A DNA stretch of 64,000 nt from NCBI GenBank assembly GCA_041675005.1, contig JBAYUQ010000010.1:40573-104572 (forward strand). Direction: 5' to 3'. Both the position numbers and the translations under genes were made by a program. Source of the stretch: PGYR01 sp041675005 (GTDB taxonomy: Bacteria > Bacteroidota > Ignavibacteria > Kapaibacteriales > UBA2268). Numbering within the stretch: the first letter of the stretch is position 1; each line of letters starts with the position of its first letter. This document shows positions 15,815 through 25,296 of the stretch, piece by piece. The notes under the pieces are model-generated. The model was not told the DNA's origin and did no database searches. It saw nothing but the letters and a program-made list of their open reading frames with translations.

Positions 15815-17596
15815 CTATCTCGCCACAATAAATTCTAGAATTCTATTCATACTACCGTCTGTTATATTCATAAAATATACTCCAGAGTTCAAGTCAGATA
15901 TATCGTAGATTATTTCCTTCTCACCAGTAATTACACTCTCACCTAATTCTTTGACGACTCTACCATTGATATTAGTAATTGAGAAGTTGTATTTATTCAT
16001 TGACTTGGATGTAACGTTAATTCTTAGGGTATTGTTACTAGTAGGGTTTTCGCTTACAATTTTTGCTTTGAATATGTTTCTTATGTCATTTGTATTAATC
16101 GATGATTGAGGTTCATTAATCTTTTTATAATTTATTGCTACAGGCCAACCGTAGGCATTTAAGCCAGACCCACCATATATATGACCACCAAACTTAGTTT
16201 CCGCATCTATCGTATGAATTCCTAAGCTAATTTTTACTTCTACCCAATATATATTAGTTGTGGGTATTCTATTCTTTAGAAAATCTGGATAGATGTCAAC
16301 TATTCGGTTGCTGTCTAATAAAATCGAATTGAGTAGGGTTAAATTCCTATTTGTATCTGAACTATCTCCCTCTGCAAATAAAACTAAAGTATTGTCTAAA
16401 AACCAAATATTACTTGGTGTTGCGAATATGGCACTAGTTACAAATTGTTCTATTGAAGGCAAAGTAGTCATGAATGGTTCATAAACATCATTACTATCAT
16501 ATCCACTTGAATATGAATATTGGTTTACTAATATTGGCTTATCGGCTTCGAAAACAGCGACTCCCCTAATTGATTCTTGGTTGTGAGGGAAATTTGCTCC
16601 ATCCCCATTATACTCATACCAATCCCCTTTACTTTTCAAAATTATGTTCTTTGAAGAAGAAATTAGTTTATTATCACCACTGCCTTGTTTGGTGTACCAC
16701 TTTACGCTCAAAGTTGTATTGTTTTTACTTGCAACAACTCTAAAATAATCACCTTTTTCTTTATCTCTGTCAAGTTCCAAAGAAACATATTTTTTCCCCC
16801 AAGTGTTAATAGCTGGCAACATCTCTATTAGATAATCTCTTCCCGTTTGGACTTCTGTAGAAGGTATCATAGCTCTTGTATGGTATGACACAACTCCAAC
16901 AGGTTTGTCAGAATTAATATGTGAGCCACTTAGGTCAAAAGTACCTCTCGTTTTTCCATTACCTTGTACAGTATATACTTCCCCTTCGTTCAAAGTTACT
17001 TTTATAACATCACCGTGTTTACGACCACTTACAGTCTCACCATAACCTTCTTTTCCGTTGGCTCCATCTCGTACATTTATTACTATATCTGTATTATCTT
17101 CTTTTGCAATTACGCTAAAGCCACTTCCCCATTCCCTTGCCTCATTGAAATCATAAAAGCAATTATGTATATATTGATCACTCCAATATTCAGTAGGTAT
17201 CGCCTTGTACCCTTCAGCTGATACTGATTTGTCACTAAATACAAATACTGAGATAGGGTCACGAGCGGATATTTTAAGTGTTTTGTCTAATATCTTTTCG
17301 GATTCCTTAACTTCTATATTTCTTTTTATACTATCATAATTTAAAGAAAATACAAAAGTCTCACCTGCTTTCACCTCGTAATTAAATTCAACAGAAAAAT
17401 CGTTTCGAGTTATAGAGACCCATGTATCTGTTCGACTAGTTAAAAACACTGCCATGTCCAAAACCTTTAGTTCCGGAGTGTCATTCACTGGGAAAACAAC
17501 ATAAAATTCCCTACCCTCGGAGTTTACATCTTGTGCGAATGAGTAAAATGGGGCTAACAAGAAAAAGGTAAATATAAAAGTATATAATTGTTTCAT
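15815..17596 (-). CDS. T9SS-secreted protein with IgGFc-binding-like N-terminal region
   Basis: 593 residues. There is a Sec signal peptide (cleavage after YSFAQ). The large N-terminal domain (EGREFYVVFPVNDTPE onwards, with TDTWVSI, GYKAIPTEYWSDQYI and SVIAKEDNTDIVI) resembles the IgGFc-binding N-terminal domain seen in Bacteroidota surface proteins. The last 80 or so residues form a type A T9SS sorting domain (NPTSNNTLRI, INGRVVKELG, DLNSGVYFMNI, ending in a basic residue). The protein should cross the outer membrane and be anchored or released there. The sorting domain is nearly the same as that of the next gene; the rest is unrelated. Confidence 0.8.
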   Translation of the reverse strand: MKQLYTFIFTFFLLAPFYSFAQDVNSEGREFYVVFPVNDTPELKVLDMAVFLTSRTDTWVSITRNDFSVEFNYEVKAGETFVFSLNYDSIKRNIEVKESEKILDKTLKISARDPISVFVFSDKSVSAEGYKAIPTEYWSDQYIHNCFYDFNEAREWGSGFSVIAKEDNTDIVINVRDGANGKEGYGETVSGRKHGDVIKVTLNEGEVYTVQGNGKTRGTFDLSGSHINSDKPVGVVSYHTRAMIPSTEVQTGRDYLIEMLPAINTWGKKYVSLELDRDKEKGDYFRVVASKNNTTLSVKWYTKQGSGDNKLISSSKNIILKSKGDWYEYNGDGANFPHNQESIRGVAVFEADKPILVNQYSYSSGYDSNDVYEPFMTTLPSIEQFVTSAIFATPSNIWFLDNTLVLFAEGDSSDTNRNLTLLNSILLDSNRIVDIYPDFLKNRIPTTNIYWVEVKISLGIHTIDAETKFGGHIYGGSGLNAYGWPVAINYKKINEPQSSINTNDIRNIFKAKIVSENPTSNNTLRINVTSKSMNKYNFSITNINGRVVKELGESVITGEKEIIYDISDLNSGVYFMNITDGSMNRILEFIVAR

Positions 17597-17625
17597 CTTT
17601 AATCTATTAATTTAATTCATAATTA

Positions 17626-18921
17626 TTATCTAACTACTACTAACTCTAAAATTCGGTTTATACTACCGTCAGTAATATTCATAAAATAAACTCCAGAGTT
17701 CAAGTCAGATATATCGTAGATAAATTCTTTTTCACCCGAAATCATACTCTCGCCTAATTCTTTGACGACTCTACCATTGATATCCGTAATCGAGATATCA
17801 TATTTATTCATTGACTTGGATGTAACGCTAATCCCAAGAGAATTGTTACTAGTAGGGTTTTCGCTTAATATTTTTGCTTCGAATTGGTTGACTATATCAG
17901 AATTGTTAATTGAAGATTGAGGGTCGAAAAGAAGATTAGCTTCTATATAGCCACCATCATCTAAACCCGAAGGATTTGAATCTGTAAACTTACCATCGAA
18001 ATCAACACTATAATTATTTTCAGTAGTTGGTATTTTACCATTCATAGTCATCTCACCAGCATCGCTTATTACTTTTAATCTTGCAAATTGCTGTCCTAGT
18101 TGAGTGTTATTAGTATTAAAATCAAAAGTTATTGTTAGTTCTTCGTATGGCTCCAATATATAATCTTTTATTTCATAAATACTCTGTCCAGTCTCTTCAA
18201 CTATATAATTTGAAAATTGTCCGTAATTTGGAGCCGAACTATCTATTTCTATCGAATGAATAACAACATCAGAGGCCACCAGATTGTCTTTCTCAAAAGT
18301 CGTATTATTAATTACTATCATTCCTTTTTCTGGGTGAATTCCTGTTTGTATAATTCTTTCAGAGAATTTATGATTAGTAATTGATATATCAGGTTTATAA
18401 ACTTTGAATTTGTTATTGATATCAAAAAAAGGTGAAATAGATTTGTTAGTAAATTCTATCAAAACTGTATCCTTTATGCTATAACCGACTCTTGCCGTAG
18501 ATATTATTGGTATAATAATATCTGTGATTTTATCATTTTCAGGAGTAAACTCAGGATAAATTCTCAAATTCAGAAAATTAGAGATGTCCGTTAATAGAGT
18601 ATCGCCTTTACTATTAAGTGCAACTATATTTATTTCATAGTTTATACAGTATCTAAACTCCGGAGAAAATATTTCTATAGAATTTGGTTTGAAATCATGT
18701 ATAGAACCCTTAGTTGGGTCAGTTTCTCCTGGAGGTAGCTGGTTAATAAGTCTAAAAAACTTTGATGAATCTCTCGCCCCGACTCTCATTAGTTCAAACG
18801 TAGGAATAACCAAATGTGGGTTACTAGGTACTGCTGACAATAATGAATTATTTTCTTGAGAAATTACTAAACTAGTATAAAGCAAGAATAAAGAAAATAT
18901 AAAAGTAAATAATTTTGTCAT
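17626..18921 (-). CDS. T9SS-secreted protein of unknown function
   Basis: 431 residues with a Sec signal peptide (cleavage near LVISQ) and a C-terminal type A T9SS sorting domain (NPTSNNSLGI, INGRVVKELG, DLNSGVYFMNI). The body is strand-rich, with stretches such as VLIEFTNKSISPFFDINN that suggest Ig-like or CARDB-like folds. No catalytic motif was seen. It lies 29 bases upstream of the other T9SS cargo gene on the same strand, so the pair is probably one operon. Their tails share a tract of about 290 bases that is far more similar than the rest. Confidence 0.75.
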   Translation of the reverse strand: MTKLFTFIFSLFLLYTSLVISQENNSLLSAVPSNPHLVIPTFELMRVGARDSSKFFRLINQLPPGETDPTKGSIHDFKPNSIEIFSPEFRYCINYEINIVALNSKGDTLLTDISNFLNLRIYPEFTPENDKITDIIIPIISTARVGYSIKDTVLIEFTNKSISPFFDINNKFKVYKPDISITNHKFSERIIQTGIHPEKGMIVINNTTFEKDNLVASDVVIHSIEIDSSAPNYGQFSNYIVEETGQSIYEIKDYILEPYEELTITFDFNTNNTQLGQQFARLKVISDAGEMTMNGKIPTTENNYSVDFDGKFTDSNPSGLDDGGYIEANLLFDPQSSINNSDIVNQFEAKILSENPTSNNSLGISVTSKSMNKYDISITDINGRVVKELGESMISGEKEFIYDISDLNSGVYFMNITDGSINRILELVVVR

Positions 18922-18976
18922 ACTATATCTATCGCTTTGTTGAAATATATTAATATTACAATTAACAAAAAATTCT

Positions 18977-18984
18977 TATATTTG
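18977..18984 (+). promoter_or_regulatory. -7 box upstream of the OmpA/PD40 gene
   Basis: TATATTTG is an exact TAnnTTTG match, 33 bases before ATG 19017. Transcription would start at about 18990, just where an in-frame TTG (18993) lies, which supports ATG 19017 as the real start. Confidence 0.5.
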
Positions 18985-19016
18985 TCACATAATTGAACAA
19001 TAAAATTGAGTTATTT

Positions 19017-21125
19017 ATGAAAAAGTACTTTTTTATCTTATTTCTAGTGATTGCTGCACCGCTGTTATCACAAAAGTTAATTTATAACCAGAATTTTGAT
19101 GGTACCTTGGAGCCAAAGAATCTGACATTAGATGAACGCGATGATAAAGAGGGTGAAGTTGAGGATGGTTACTATACTTTCCGTTACGTTTCTGGAGACA
19201 ATACTAAATTCAGTATCGAGCAATTGGATATCAAAGATCTTGCTACCAGCAACTATTCTATAGAAACGAAAATGGAATACCAAGACGGGGAAGAAGAAAT
19301 GCCATTCGGGCTAGTCCTTAATTCTAATAATGATGCTGATGATTTCTATCTTTTCTCAATTTCTGACAATGGATATTTCAGAATCCAATCATACTATAAT
19401 GATGAATACCATGATCAAGTGAGTTGGACTAAAAGTGATGCCGTTAATGAAGGTTCATCGAACGTACTCAGAGTAGAAAGAACAAATTATATAGCAAGAT
19501 ACTATATAAATGGTGTGAATGTATATAATGATGAGTACTTTATACCTAATGGCTATTGGTGTGGATTCTTCTTAACCGATGAGGGTCAAGAAATAGAGGT
19601 TGATTATCTGAAATTTTGGGAATCAGAGAAAACAATAGATTTGATTGATAACCCATTAACAGATATAGAGAAAGTTGTTCTAACTGAACTAAATAGCCCG
19701 ACTGATGAGTTATCTCCTAGAATAGCACCGGACGGAAAGACTATATTTTTCACAAGAGATGACCATCCCGAGCATTTTGGGACGAGTAATAACCAAGATA
19801 TTTGGTTTTCTGAGTTGAAGGATGGTAAATGGGGCAAACCGAAAGTAATGCCTAAACCAATCAACAATGGTGGCTCAAACTCACTTATAACTATCACTCC
19901 AGATTACAACACAGTTTATTTGTCTAATCTTTATGATAGTAATGGTGAGCCAGATGGTTCTGGTATGTCTATATCTAGAAGAAACTCTATGGGTTGGGAA
20001 GTACCTACTCAAGTCGAGATAGAAAACTTCCATAATAGCAACCAATATGTATCTTACTTTATGTCTCAGGACAAAAAAATACTTTTCACAGCTATAGAAA
20101 CAGAAACTAGCAGAGGAAGTATGGATATTTATGTTAGTAAACTGGAAGATGATGGTAGCTACACAGAGCCAGTTAATTTGGGAGATAATATCAATACTTT
20201 TGCTGATGATTTTAATCCATTTTTAGCGGCAGATAATACGACTCTTTATTATATTTCTGCGGGTTTACCGGGCTATGGTAGAGAAGATGTATGGGTGACA
20301 AAGCGGTTAGACGACACTTGGATGAAATGGTCAAAACCGAAGAACTTAGGCCCAGCAATAAACTCAAGTGGAAGAGAATTTGCTTTCACTCTTACTGCGA
20401 AAGGCGATGAAGCATACATGATTTCTTATGAAAAATTGGAAGGTTCACAAGGTGCAGGCGATATAGTTAAAGTTCAGCTTTCTAAATCGGCTCAACCAGA
20501 CCCAGTAGTATTAGTATATGGGAAAGTACTGAACAAGAAAACAAACGAACCAATAGCGGCTAACATAGAGTATTTTGGATTGAAAGACGATAAGAATTAT
20601 GGCAATGCTACATCGAATGCTGAAACTGGTGAATACAAGATAATCTTACCTCGTGGTGTGAACTATGGGTTCAAATCAAGTGCTAAAGGGTTTATTTCTG
20701 TTTCAGAGAATTTAGATTTGACTGAGCTAAAAGAGTACAAAGAGATAGAAAAGAATCTATATTTAGTACCTGTAGAAATTGGACAAACTATCAGATTGAA
20801 TAATATATTCTTTGATACTGGTCTAGCTATATTGAGAGAAGAGTCTGAAAATGAGTTAGAAAACTTGAAAAAACTACTTTCTGATAATGGTAAGATGACA
20901 ATCGAAGTATCAGGACATACCGACAATGTAGGAAATGATGCAAATAATATGAAGTTATCTTCAGATAGAGCACAAGCCGTGGTTCAATGGCTACTAGACA
21001 AGGGAATCGACACAAGCAGACTTACATCTAAAGGTTATGGTGAAACTAAACCTGTTGGTAGCAATGCTACAGAAGAGGGAAAACAACTAAACAGAAGAGT
21101 TGAGTTTACTATTATTACTCAGTAA
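19017..21125 (+). CDS. OmpA-family protein with PD40 repeats
   Basis: 702 residues from ATG 19017, which gives a clean signal peptide (cleavage near PLLSQ). An in-frame TTG at 18993 would add eight unneeded residues. Domain order: a concanavalin-like/laminin-G-like N-terminal domain (about 20-200); beta-propeller-like PD40 repeats (about 225-480: DELSPRIAPDGKTIFFTRD, DFNPFLAADNTTLYYIS); a small carboxypeptidase-regulatory-like domain (about 500-565: GKVLNKKTNEPIAANIEY); and a C-terminal OmpA peptidoglycan-binding domain (about 590-702: NIFFDTGLAILREES, VSGHTDNVGND, LSSDRAQAVVQWL, NRRVEFTI). It probably links the outer membrane to the cell wall. The next gene is a paralogue. Confidence 0.88.
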   Translation: MKKYFFILFLVIAAPLLSQKLIYNQNFDGTLEPKNLTLDERDDKEGEVEDGYYTFRYVSGDNTKFSIEQLDIKDLATSNYSIETKMEYQDGEEEMPFGLVLNSNNDADDFYLFSISDNGYFRIQSYYNDEYHDQVSWTKSDAVNEGSSNVLRVERTNYIARYYINGVNVYNDEYFIPNGYWCGFFLTDEGQEIEVDYLKFWESEKTIDLIDNPLTDIEKVVLTELNSPTDELSPRIAPDGKTIFFTRDDHPEHFGTSNNQDIWFSELKDGKWGKPKVMPKPINNGGSNSLITITPDYNTVYLSNLYDSNGEPDGSGMSISRRNSMGWEVPTQVEIENFHNSNQYVSYFMSQDKKILFTAIETETSRGSMDIYVSKLEDDGSYTEPVNLGDNINTFADDFNPFLAADNTTLYYISAGLPGYGREDVWVTKRLDDTWMKWSKPKNLGPAINSSGREFAFTLTAKGDEAYMISYEKLEGSQGAGDIVKVQLSKSAQPDPVVLVYGKVLNKKTNEPIAANIEYFGLKDDKNYGNATSNAETGEYKIILPRGVNYGFKSSAKGFISVSENLDLTELKEYKEIEKNLYLVPVEIGQTIRLNNIFFDTGLAILREESENELENLKKLLSDNGKMTIEVSGHTDNVGNDANNMKLSSDRAQAVVQWLLDKGIDTSRLTSKGYGETKPVGSNATEEGKQLNRRVEFTIITQ
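20391..20638 (+). repeat. Near-identical 248-bp tract shared with the neighbouring paralogue, copy 1
   Basis: Aligns to 22543-22790 with two mismatches by my reading. Homology on both sides drops sharply to a diverged level, with many synonymous changes. This is the pattern left by gene conversion or recent duplication. Confidence 0.8.
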
Positions 21126-21168
21126 TTTTCTGTTGTGATTTATCAAAAGCACATAAATCAGAATGTAA

Positions 21169-23811
21169 ATGAAATACTTTTTTGGGATATTATTTCTAGT
21201 ACTAGTTGTACCTACTTTTTCGCAACTATTAATTTTTGACCAAAATTTTGATGGCTCAGTTGCTCCCAAGAATCTATTAGTAGGTTTGACAGAGGAAAAA
21301 GAAGGAAAAGTTGAAAACGGAATCTATTTATTTAAAAGCTTTTCTGACAACATAACTCCTTTTAGTACTGAACTTTTAAATATTGGTGACTTAGATTCAA
21401 GTAACTATACTATCGAAGTTAAAATCAGATTAAAAGAAGGAAGGGAAAAAGATGAATTTGGTCTCGTTTTTAATGCTAATGATGAAAACGATGACTATTA
21501 CCTCTTCGCTGTTTCTGACCACGGAATATATAGAATAGTATCTTGCAAAGATGGAGAATATAATTTGCCTAAAGTTTGGTCAAAAACTAAACATTGGAAT
21601 ACTGGCGGTTGGAATACTCTAAAAATTGAAAGAAAGAACTATATAGCAAGATACTATTTAAATGACAGGAATGTCTTTAATGACTTTTATTTCAACCCCA
21701 AAGGTTATAATTGCGGTTTCTTTTTAAATGAAAAAAATCAAGAAATGGAAGTAGGATATTTAAAGTTTTGGAAATCTAAAAAAACAATTAATCTAATTGA
21801 ATCCCCGCTTGTTGATGTAAAAAAAACAGTCCTTTCTGAATTGAATAGTAGAACAGATGAATTATCACCTGTCATTTCTTCAGATGGCAACAGCTTATAC
21901 TTTATAAGAGAAGGACACCCCAATCACGTGGGTATTAAAAAGAATCAAGATATTTGGCACTCTAAGTATATCAATGATAAATGGGAAGTACCTGAATTAT
22001 TAGGTAAGCCGTTAAATAATGATGAATCAAATGCTGTAATAAGTATTTCCCAAGACAATAGCTCTATGTATATCGCAAATTTATATGGTAGCGATGGTGA
22101 ATACAAGGGCTTTGGTATGTCTGTCACAGAGAGGAAGTTGGATGGTTGGTCAATTCCAAAACAAGTGATTATTCAAGGGTTGAATAATAGAAATCCATAT
22201 GTATCTTATTTCGTATCAAATGATAAGCAGATATTACTAACAGCATTGGAAACAAATTCAAGTAAAGGGGAATTAGATTTATACGTTAGTAAATTAATAT
22301 CTGATGGTAGTTATTCAGAACCAGAAAACTTAGGGGCTATTGTTAATACTTTTGCAAATGACTTCAAACCTTTCTTGGCTGCAGATAATAAAACTCTATA
22401 CTATATTTCTGAAGGATTGCCAGGTTATGGAAGGGAAGATGTATGGGTAACAAAAAGACTAGATGATACTTGGCTCAATTGGTCAGAACCTAAAAATTTG
22501 GGTTCATCTATTAACTCTAGTAATAGTGAAACTGCCTTTGTTCTTACTGCGAAAGGCGATGAAGCATACATGATTTCTTATGAAAAATTGGAAGGTTCAC
22601 AAGGTGCAGGCGATATAGTAAAAGTTCAGCTTTCTAAATCGGCTCAACCAGACCCAGTAGTATTAGTATATGGGAAAGTATTGAACAAGAAAACAAACGA
22701 ACCAATAGCGGCTAACATAGAGTATTTTGGATTGAAAGACGATAAGAATTATGGCAATGCTACATCGAATGCTGAAACTGGTGAATACAAAATCATCTTA
22801 CCGCGTGGTGTAAACTATGGATTCAAATCTGGGGCTGATGGGTTTATCTCTGTACCAGAAAACTTAGGATCCACAATCAATACTTTTGCAGATGACTTCA
22901 AACCTTTTTTGGCTGCAGATAATACGACTCTTTACTATATTTCTGAAGGATTGCCTGGTTATGGAAGGGAAGATGTCTGGGTAACAAAGAGATTAGATGA
23001 TACTTGGCTCAATTGGTCAGAACCTAAAAATTTAGGATCCTCAATCAACTCTAGCAATAGTGAAACGGCTTTTGTTCTAACAGCAAAGGGAGATGAAGCA
23101 TATATGGTTACGTACGAAGGTTTAGAAGGGTATGAAGGTGGTAGTGACATAGTTAAAATTGAACTTTCTAAATCAGTTCAACCAGACCCAGTAGTATTAG
23201 TATATGGGGAAGTATTGAACAAAAAAACGAATGAGCCGATAGCTGCAAGTATTGAATATTTCGGATTGAAAGATGATAAGAATTATGGCAATGCTACATC
23301 GAATGCTGAAACTGGTGAATACAAGATAATCTTACCACGTGGGGTGAACTATGGATTCAAATCTAGTACAAAAGGATTTATATCTGTTTCAGAGAACTTA
23401 GATCTGACTGAGCTAAAAGAATACAAAGAGATAGAAAAAAATCTATACTTAGTACCTGTCGAAATTGGTCAAACTATCCGGTTGAATAATATATTCTTCG
23501 ATACTGGTCTTGCTATATTGAGAGAAGAATCTGAAAATGAGCTAGAGAACTTGAAGAAATTGCTTTCAGATAATGGTAAGATGACTATTGAGGTTTCTGG
23601 ACATACGGACAATGTGGGTAATGATGCTAATAATATGAAGCTATCATCAGATAGAGCACAAGCCGTGGTACAGTGGCTATTAGACAAGGGAATCAATACA
23701 AGCAGACTAACATCTAAAGGATACGGCGAAACTAAGCCAGTTGGTAGTAACTCAACTGAGGAAGGAAAGCAATTAAATAGAAGAGTAGAATTTACTATTA
23801 TTACTCAGTAA
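21169..23811 (+). CDS. OmpA-family protein with PD40 repeats and internal duplication
   Basis: 880 residues; paralogue of the gene ending 43 bases upstream. The signal peptide ends near PTFSQ. It has the same layout (laminin-G-like domain, PD40 repeats, regulatory-like beta domain, OmpA domain). However, a unit of 178 residues, consisting of the last PD40 repeats plus the regulatory-like domain, is present twice in tandem (encoded at 22321-22854 and 22855-23388). The C-terminal OmpA domain is intact (IFFDTGLAILREES, SGHTDNVGND, NRRVEFTI). The 3' end overlaps the converging membrane-protein gene by 11 bases. It is probably co-transcribed with its paralogue. Confidence 0.88.
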   Translation: MKYFFGILFLVLVVPTFSQLLIFDQNFDGSVAPKNLLVGLTEEKEGKVENGIYLFKSFSDNITPFSTELLNIGDLDSSNYTIEVKIRLKEGREKDEFGLVFNANDENDDYYLFAVSDHGIYRIVSCKDGEYNLPKVWSKTKHWNTGGWNTLKIERKNYIARYYLNDRNVFNDFYFNPKGYNCGFFLNEKNQEMEVGYLKFWKSKKTINLIESPLVDVKKTVLSELNSRTDELSPVISSDGNSLYFIREGHPNHVGIKKNQDIWHSKYINDKWEVPELLGKPLNNDESNAVISISQDNSSMYIANLYGSDGEYKGFGMSVTERKLDGWSIPKQVIIQGLNNRNPYVSYFVSNDKQILLTALETNSSKGELDLYVSKLISDGSYSEPENLGAIVNTFANDFKPFLAADNKTLYYISEGLPGYGREDVWVTKRLDDTWLNWSEPKNLGSSINSSNSETAFVLTAKGDEAYMISYEKLEGSQGAGDIVKVQLSKSAQPDPVVLVYGKVLNKKTNEPIAANIEYFGLKDDKNYGNATSNAETGEYKIILPRGVNYGFKSGADGFISVPENLGSTINTFADDFKPFLAADNTTLYYISEGLPGYGREDVWVTKRLDDTWLNWSEPKNLGSSINSSNSETAFVLTAKGDEAYMVTYEGLEGYEGGSDIVKIELSKSVQPDPVVLVYGEVLNKKTNEPIAASIEYFGLKDDKNYGNATSNAETGEYKIILPRGVNYGFKSSTKGFISVSENLDLTELKEYKEIEKNLYLVPVEIGQTIRLNNIFFDTGLAILREESENELENLKKLLSDNGKMTIEVSGHTDNVGNDANNMKLSSDRAQAVVQWLLDKGINTSRLTSKGYGETKPVGSNSTEEGKQLNRRVEFTIITQ
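22321..23388 (+). repeat. In-frame tandem duplication of 534 bp (two units)
   Basis: Unit 1 is 22321-22854 and unit 2 is 22855-23388. Each starts with codons for PENLG/PENLGS and ends within GFISV(P/S)ENL. The units have diverged at many synonymous sites but keep the reading frame, adding one copy of the PD40-plus-regulatory module to the protein. Confidence 0.85.
22543..22790 (+). repeat. Near-identical 248-bp tract, copy 2
   Basis: Counterpart of 20391-20638; it lies in unit 1 of the internal duplication. Unit 2 does not share this identity, so the exchange came after the internal duplication or touched only one unit. Confidence 0.8.
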
Positions 23812-24241
23812 GTTTCTGCTTGAATTTTTTCATGTCGTTTAGTAGATAAATAATACCGAACGCTTGGTATATAGCTACTATGAACACAACATTGTTGTTT
23901 TTGAGTGAAAAAGAACTAACAAAAAGAAATGCTATCAGGTATCCCACCAGGGATACCATAGTATGATTGACTAGTGCTATTACTTTCGATTCGCCTTGAT
24001 TTATCTTAGAGTGAACGAAAGTATAAATAGCTAACGGAATAAAAGAACCAAAGATAGCCCCCAAACTCGCTACTACAAACGCAAATAGCAAACTCATAGG
24101 CAATGAACTATCAAAGCTCATACTGTCGCTAAACATAATAGGCAACCCAATAATAAGCACAATATTAGTCGTTAGGATAGACTGTATCCATACCTTGGCG
24201 AATCTTTTTATATAGGTCGATATGCTAATCATATTAGTCAT
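23801..24241 (-). CDS. Four-helix membrane protein of unknown function
   Basis: 146 residues with four hydrophobic segments (about residues 18-38, 48-75, 90-112 and 118-135) and basic cytoplasmic ends. No conserved motif that I recognise. Start ATG 24239-24241 overlaps the end of the upstream secreted-protein gene by eight bases, so the two are translationally linked. The tail overlaps the OmpA/PD40 gene on the other strand by 11 bases. Confidence 0.6.
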   Translation of the reverse strand: MTNMISISTYIKRFAKVWIQSILTTNIVLIIGLPIMFSDSMSFDSSLPMSLLFAFVVASLGAIFGSFIPLAIYTFVHSKINQGESKVIALVNHTMVSLVGYLIAFLFVSSFSLKNNNVVFIVAIYQAFGIIYLLNDMKKFKQKLTE

Positions 24242-25154
24242 TGTATGTAGTTACTATTTTGAATTCCATTTCTACTTTCTTAGGGTTCTCATTATCTAAT
24301 TCAGATTTTAATATAGAGTATCCCTTCATTTCTTGTTTCACCCTAGCTTCTTTTATCCAACAAGTGTTCTTATCCAATTTGATTTCTGAACCAACAGTAC
24401 CAGTTAGCTGGTAAGTATATGGAGTTGGATTATTGTAGATACCATCTTTTGGTTGATATGAAATAAGTGTACCAACTCCAGTAATTACAAAACTATCATC
24501 CGTTTCATCTTCAAATTTATAAAGTGTATTGATACGAACAGGCATATTATTATTAAGAACTGATTCCGCTTTCCATTGTCTGCCCATATCCACTGGCTCT
24601 GGAGGAAATATTGCCGTAATAGTCTCGAAGCTAGATTTGAAATTGTCTTTACCGAAGGAATTTTTCAGATTTGTTTCGAGCTGCTTTCTTACAGCTGGGT
24701 CTAGCTGCTGAATAGTTTCAAAAGCTACATCAAACAATCCTTCAAAGTTTGTTATATCCACTATTTTACCCCTTTCTGTCATAGTAATACCAAATTTAGT
24801 ATTACGCAATGCAGCTAGTAGTATAGATATGTAATCACTCGTATCTTTGGGGCTCTCTGAGTTATATGTCATATTATATCCCTCTGCAGATACTCCCATA
24901 CTCAAACTATCATACACTACATCTATAGTGTAGATATTCTCATTTTTATCAGTCACTGTATATGTCAAACTACCACTCATTGACATAAGTAAATCTATTT
25001 CCTTTCCACTCAGAACTTGGTTAATCATAGATTTTGCATTCATTACCTGATGATAAGATTCACCAACTTCTAGGCTGAATTTGAGGTCAGTTTTTGCAAA
25101 TAATGTTTGCGAAAAAAAGAAAACCGTAGCGATGAGGATTAGTATTTTTGTCAT
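24234..25154 (-). CDS. Secreted protein, DUF6263-like
   Basis: 306 residues with a Sec signal peptide (cleavage after TLFAK). The mature part starts with a strand-rich domain (LKFSLEVGESYHQVM) and includes a paired-helix segment around residues 130-175. It ends in antiparallel strand patterns (ARVKQEMKGYSI, MEFKIVTTYN). The layout resembles Bacteroidota secreted proteins that I associate with DUF6263, with moderate certainty. It is probably periplasmic or surface-exposed. Its partner is the small membrane protein encoded immediately downstream. Confidence 0.5.
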   Translation of the reverse strand: MTKILILIATVFFFSQTLFAKTDLKFSLEVGESYHQVMNAKSMINQVLSGKEIDLLMSMSGSLTYTVTDKNENIYTIDVVYDSLSMGVSAEGYNMTYNSESPKDTSDYISILLAALRNTKFGITMTERGKIVDITNFEGLFDVAFETIQQLDPAVRKQLETNLKNSFGKDNFKSSFETITAIFPPEPVDMGRQWKAESVLNNNMPVRINTLYKFEDETDDSFVITGVGTLISYQPKDGIYNNPTPYTYQLTGTVGSEIKLDKNTCWIKEARVKQEMKGYSILKSELDNENPKKVEMEFKIVTTYND

Positions 25155-25296
25155 AATAATAATGTTTTATTTGATTTGAGATAATGATAATTCACAATTT
25201 ACGAATAAAGAGGATGTTATTAAATGGAGGTATTCTAATTACAAATAATATTTCTCTTAAATTGCACAAATTAGAAAACGAAAAACATCAGAAATT

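Noticed and set aside
18993..19016. TTG start at 18993 for the first OmpA/PD40 protein
   Set aside because: It adds eight polar residues before a clean signal peptide and lies at the predicted transcript start; ATG 19017 fits better.
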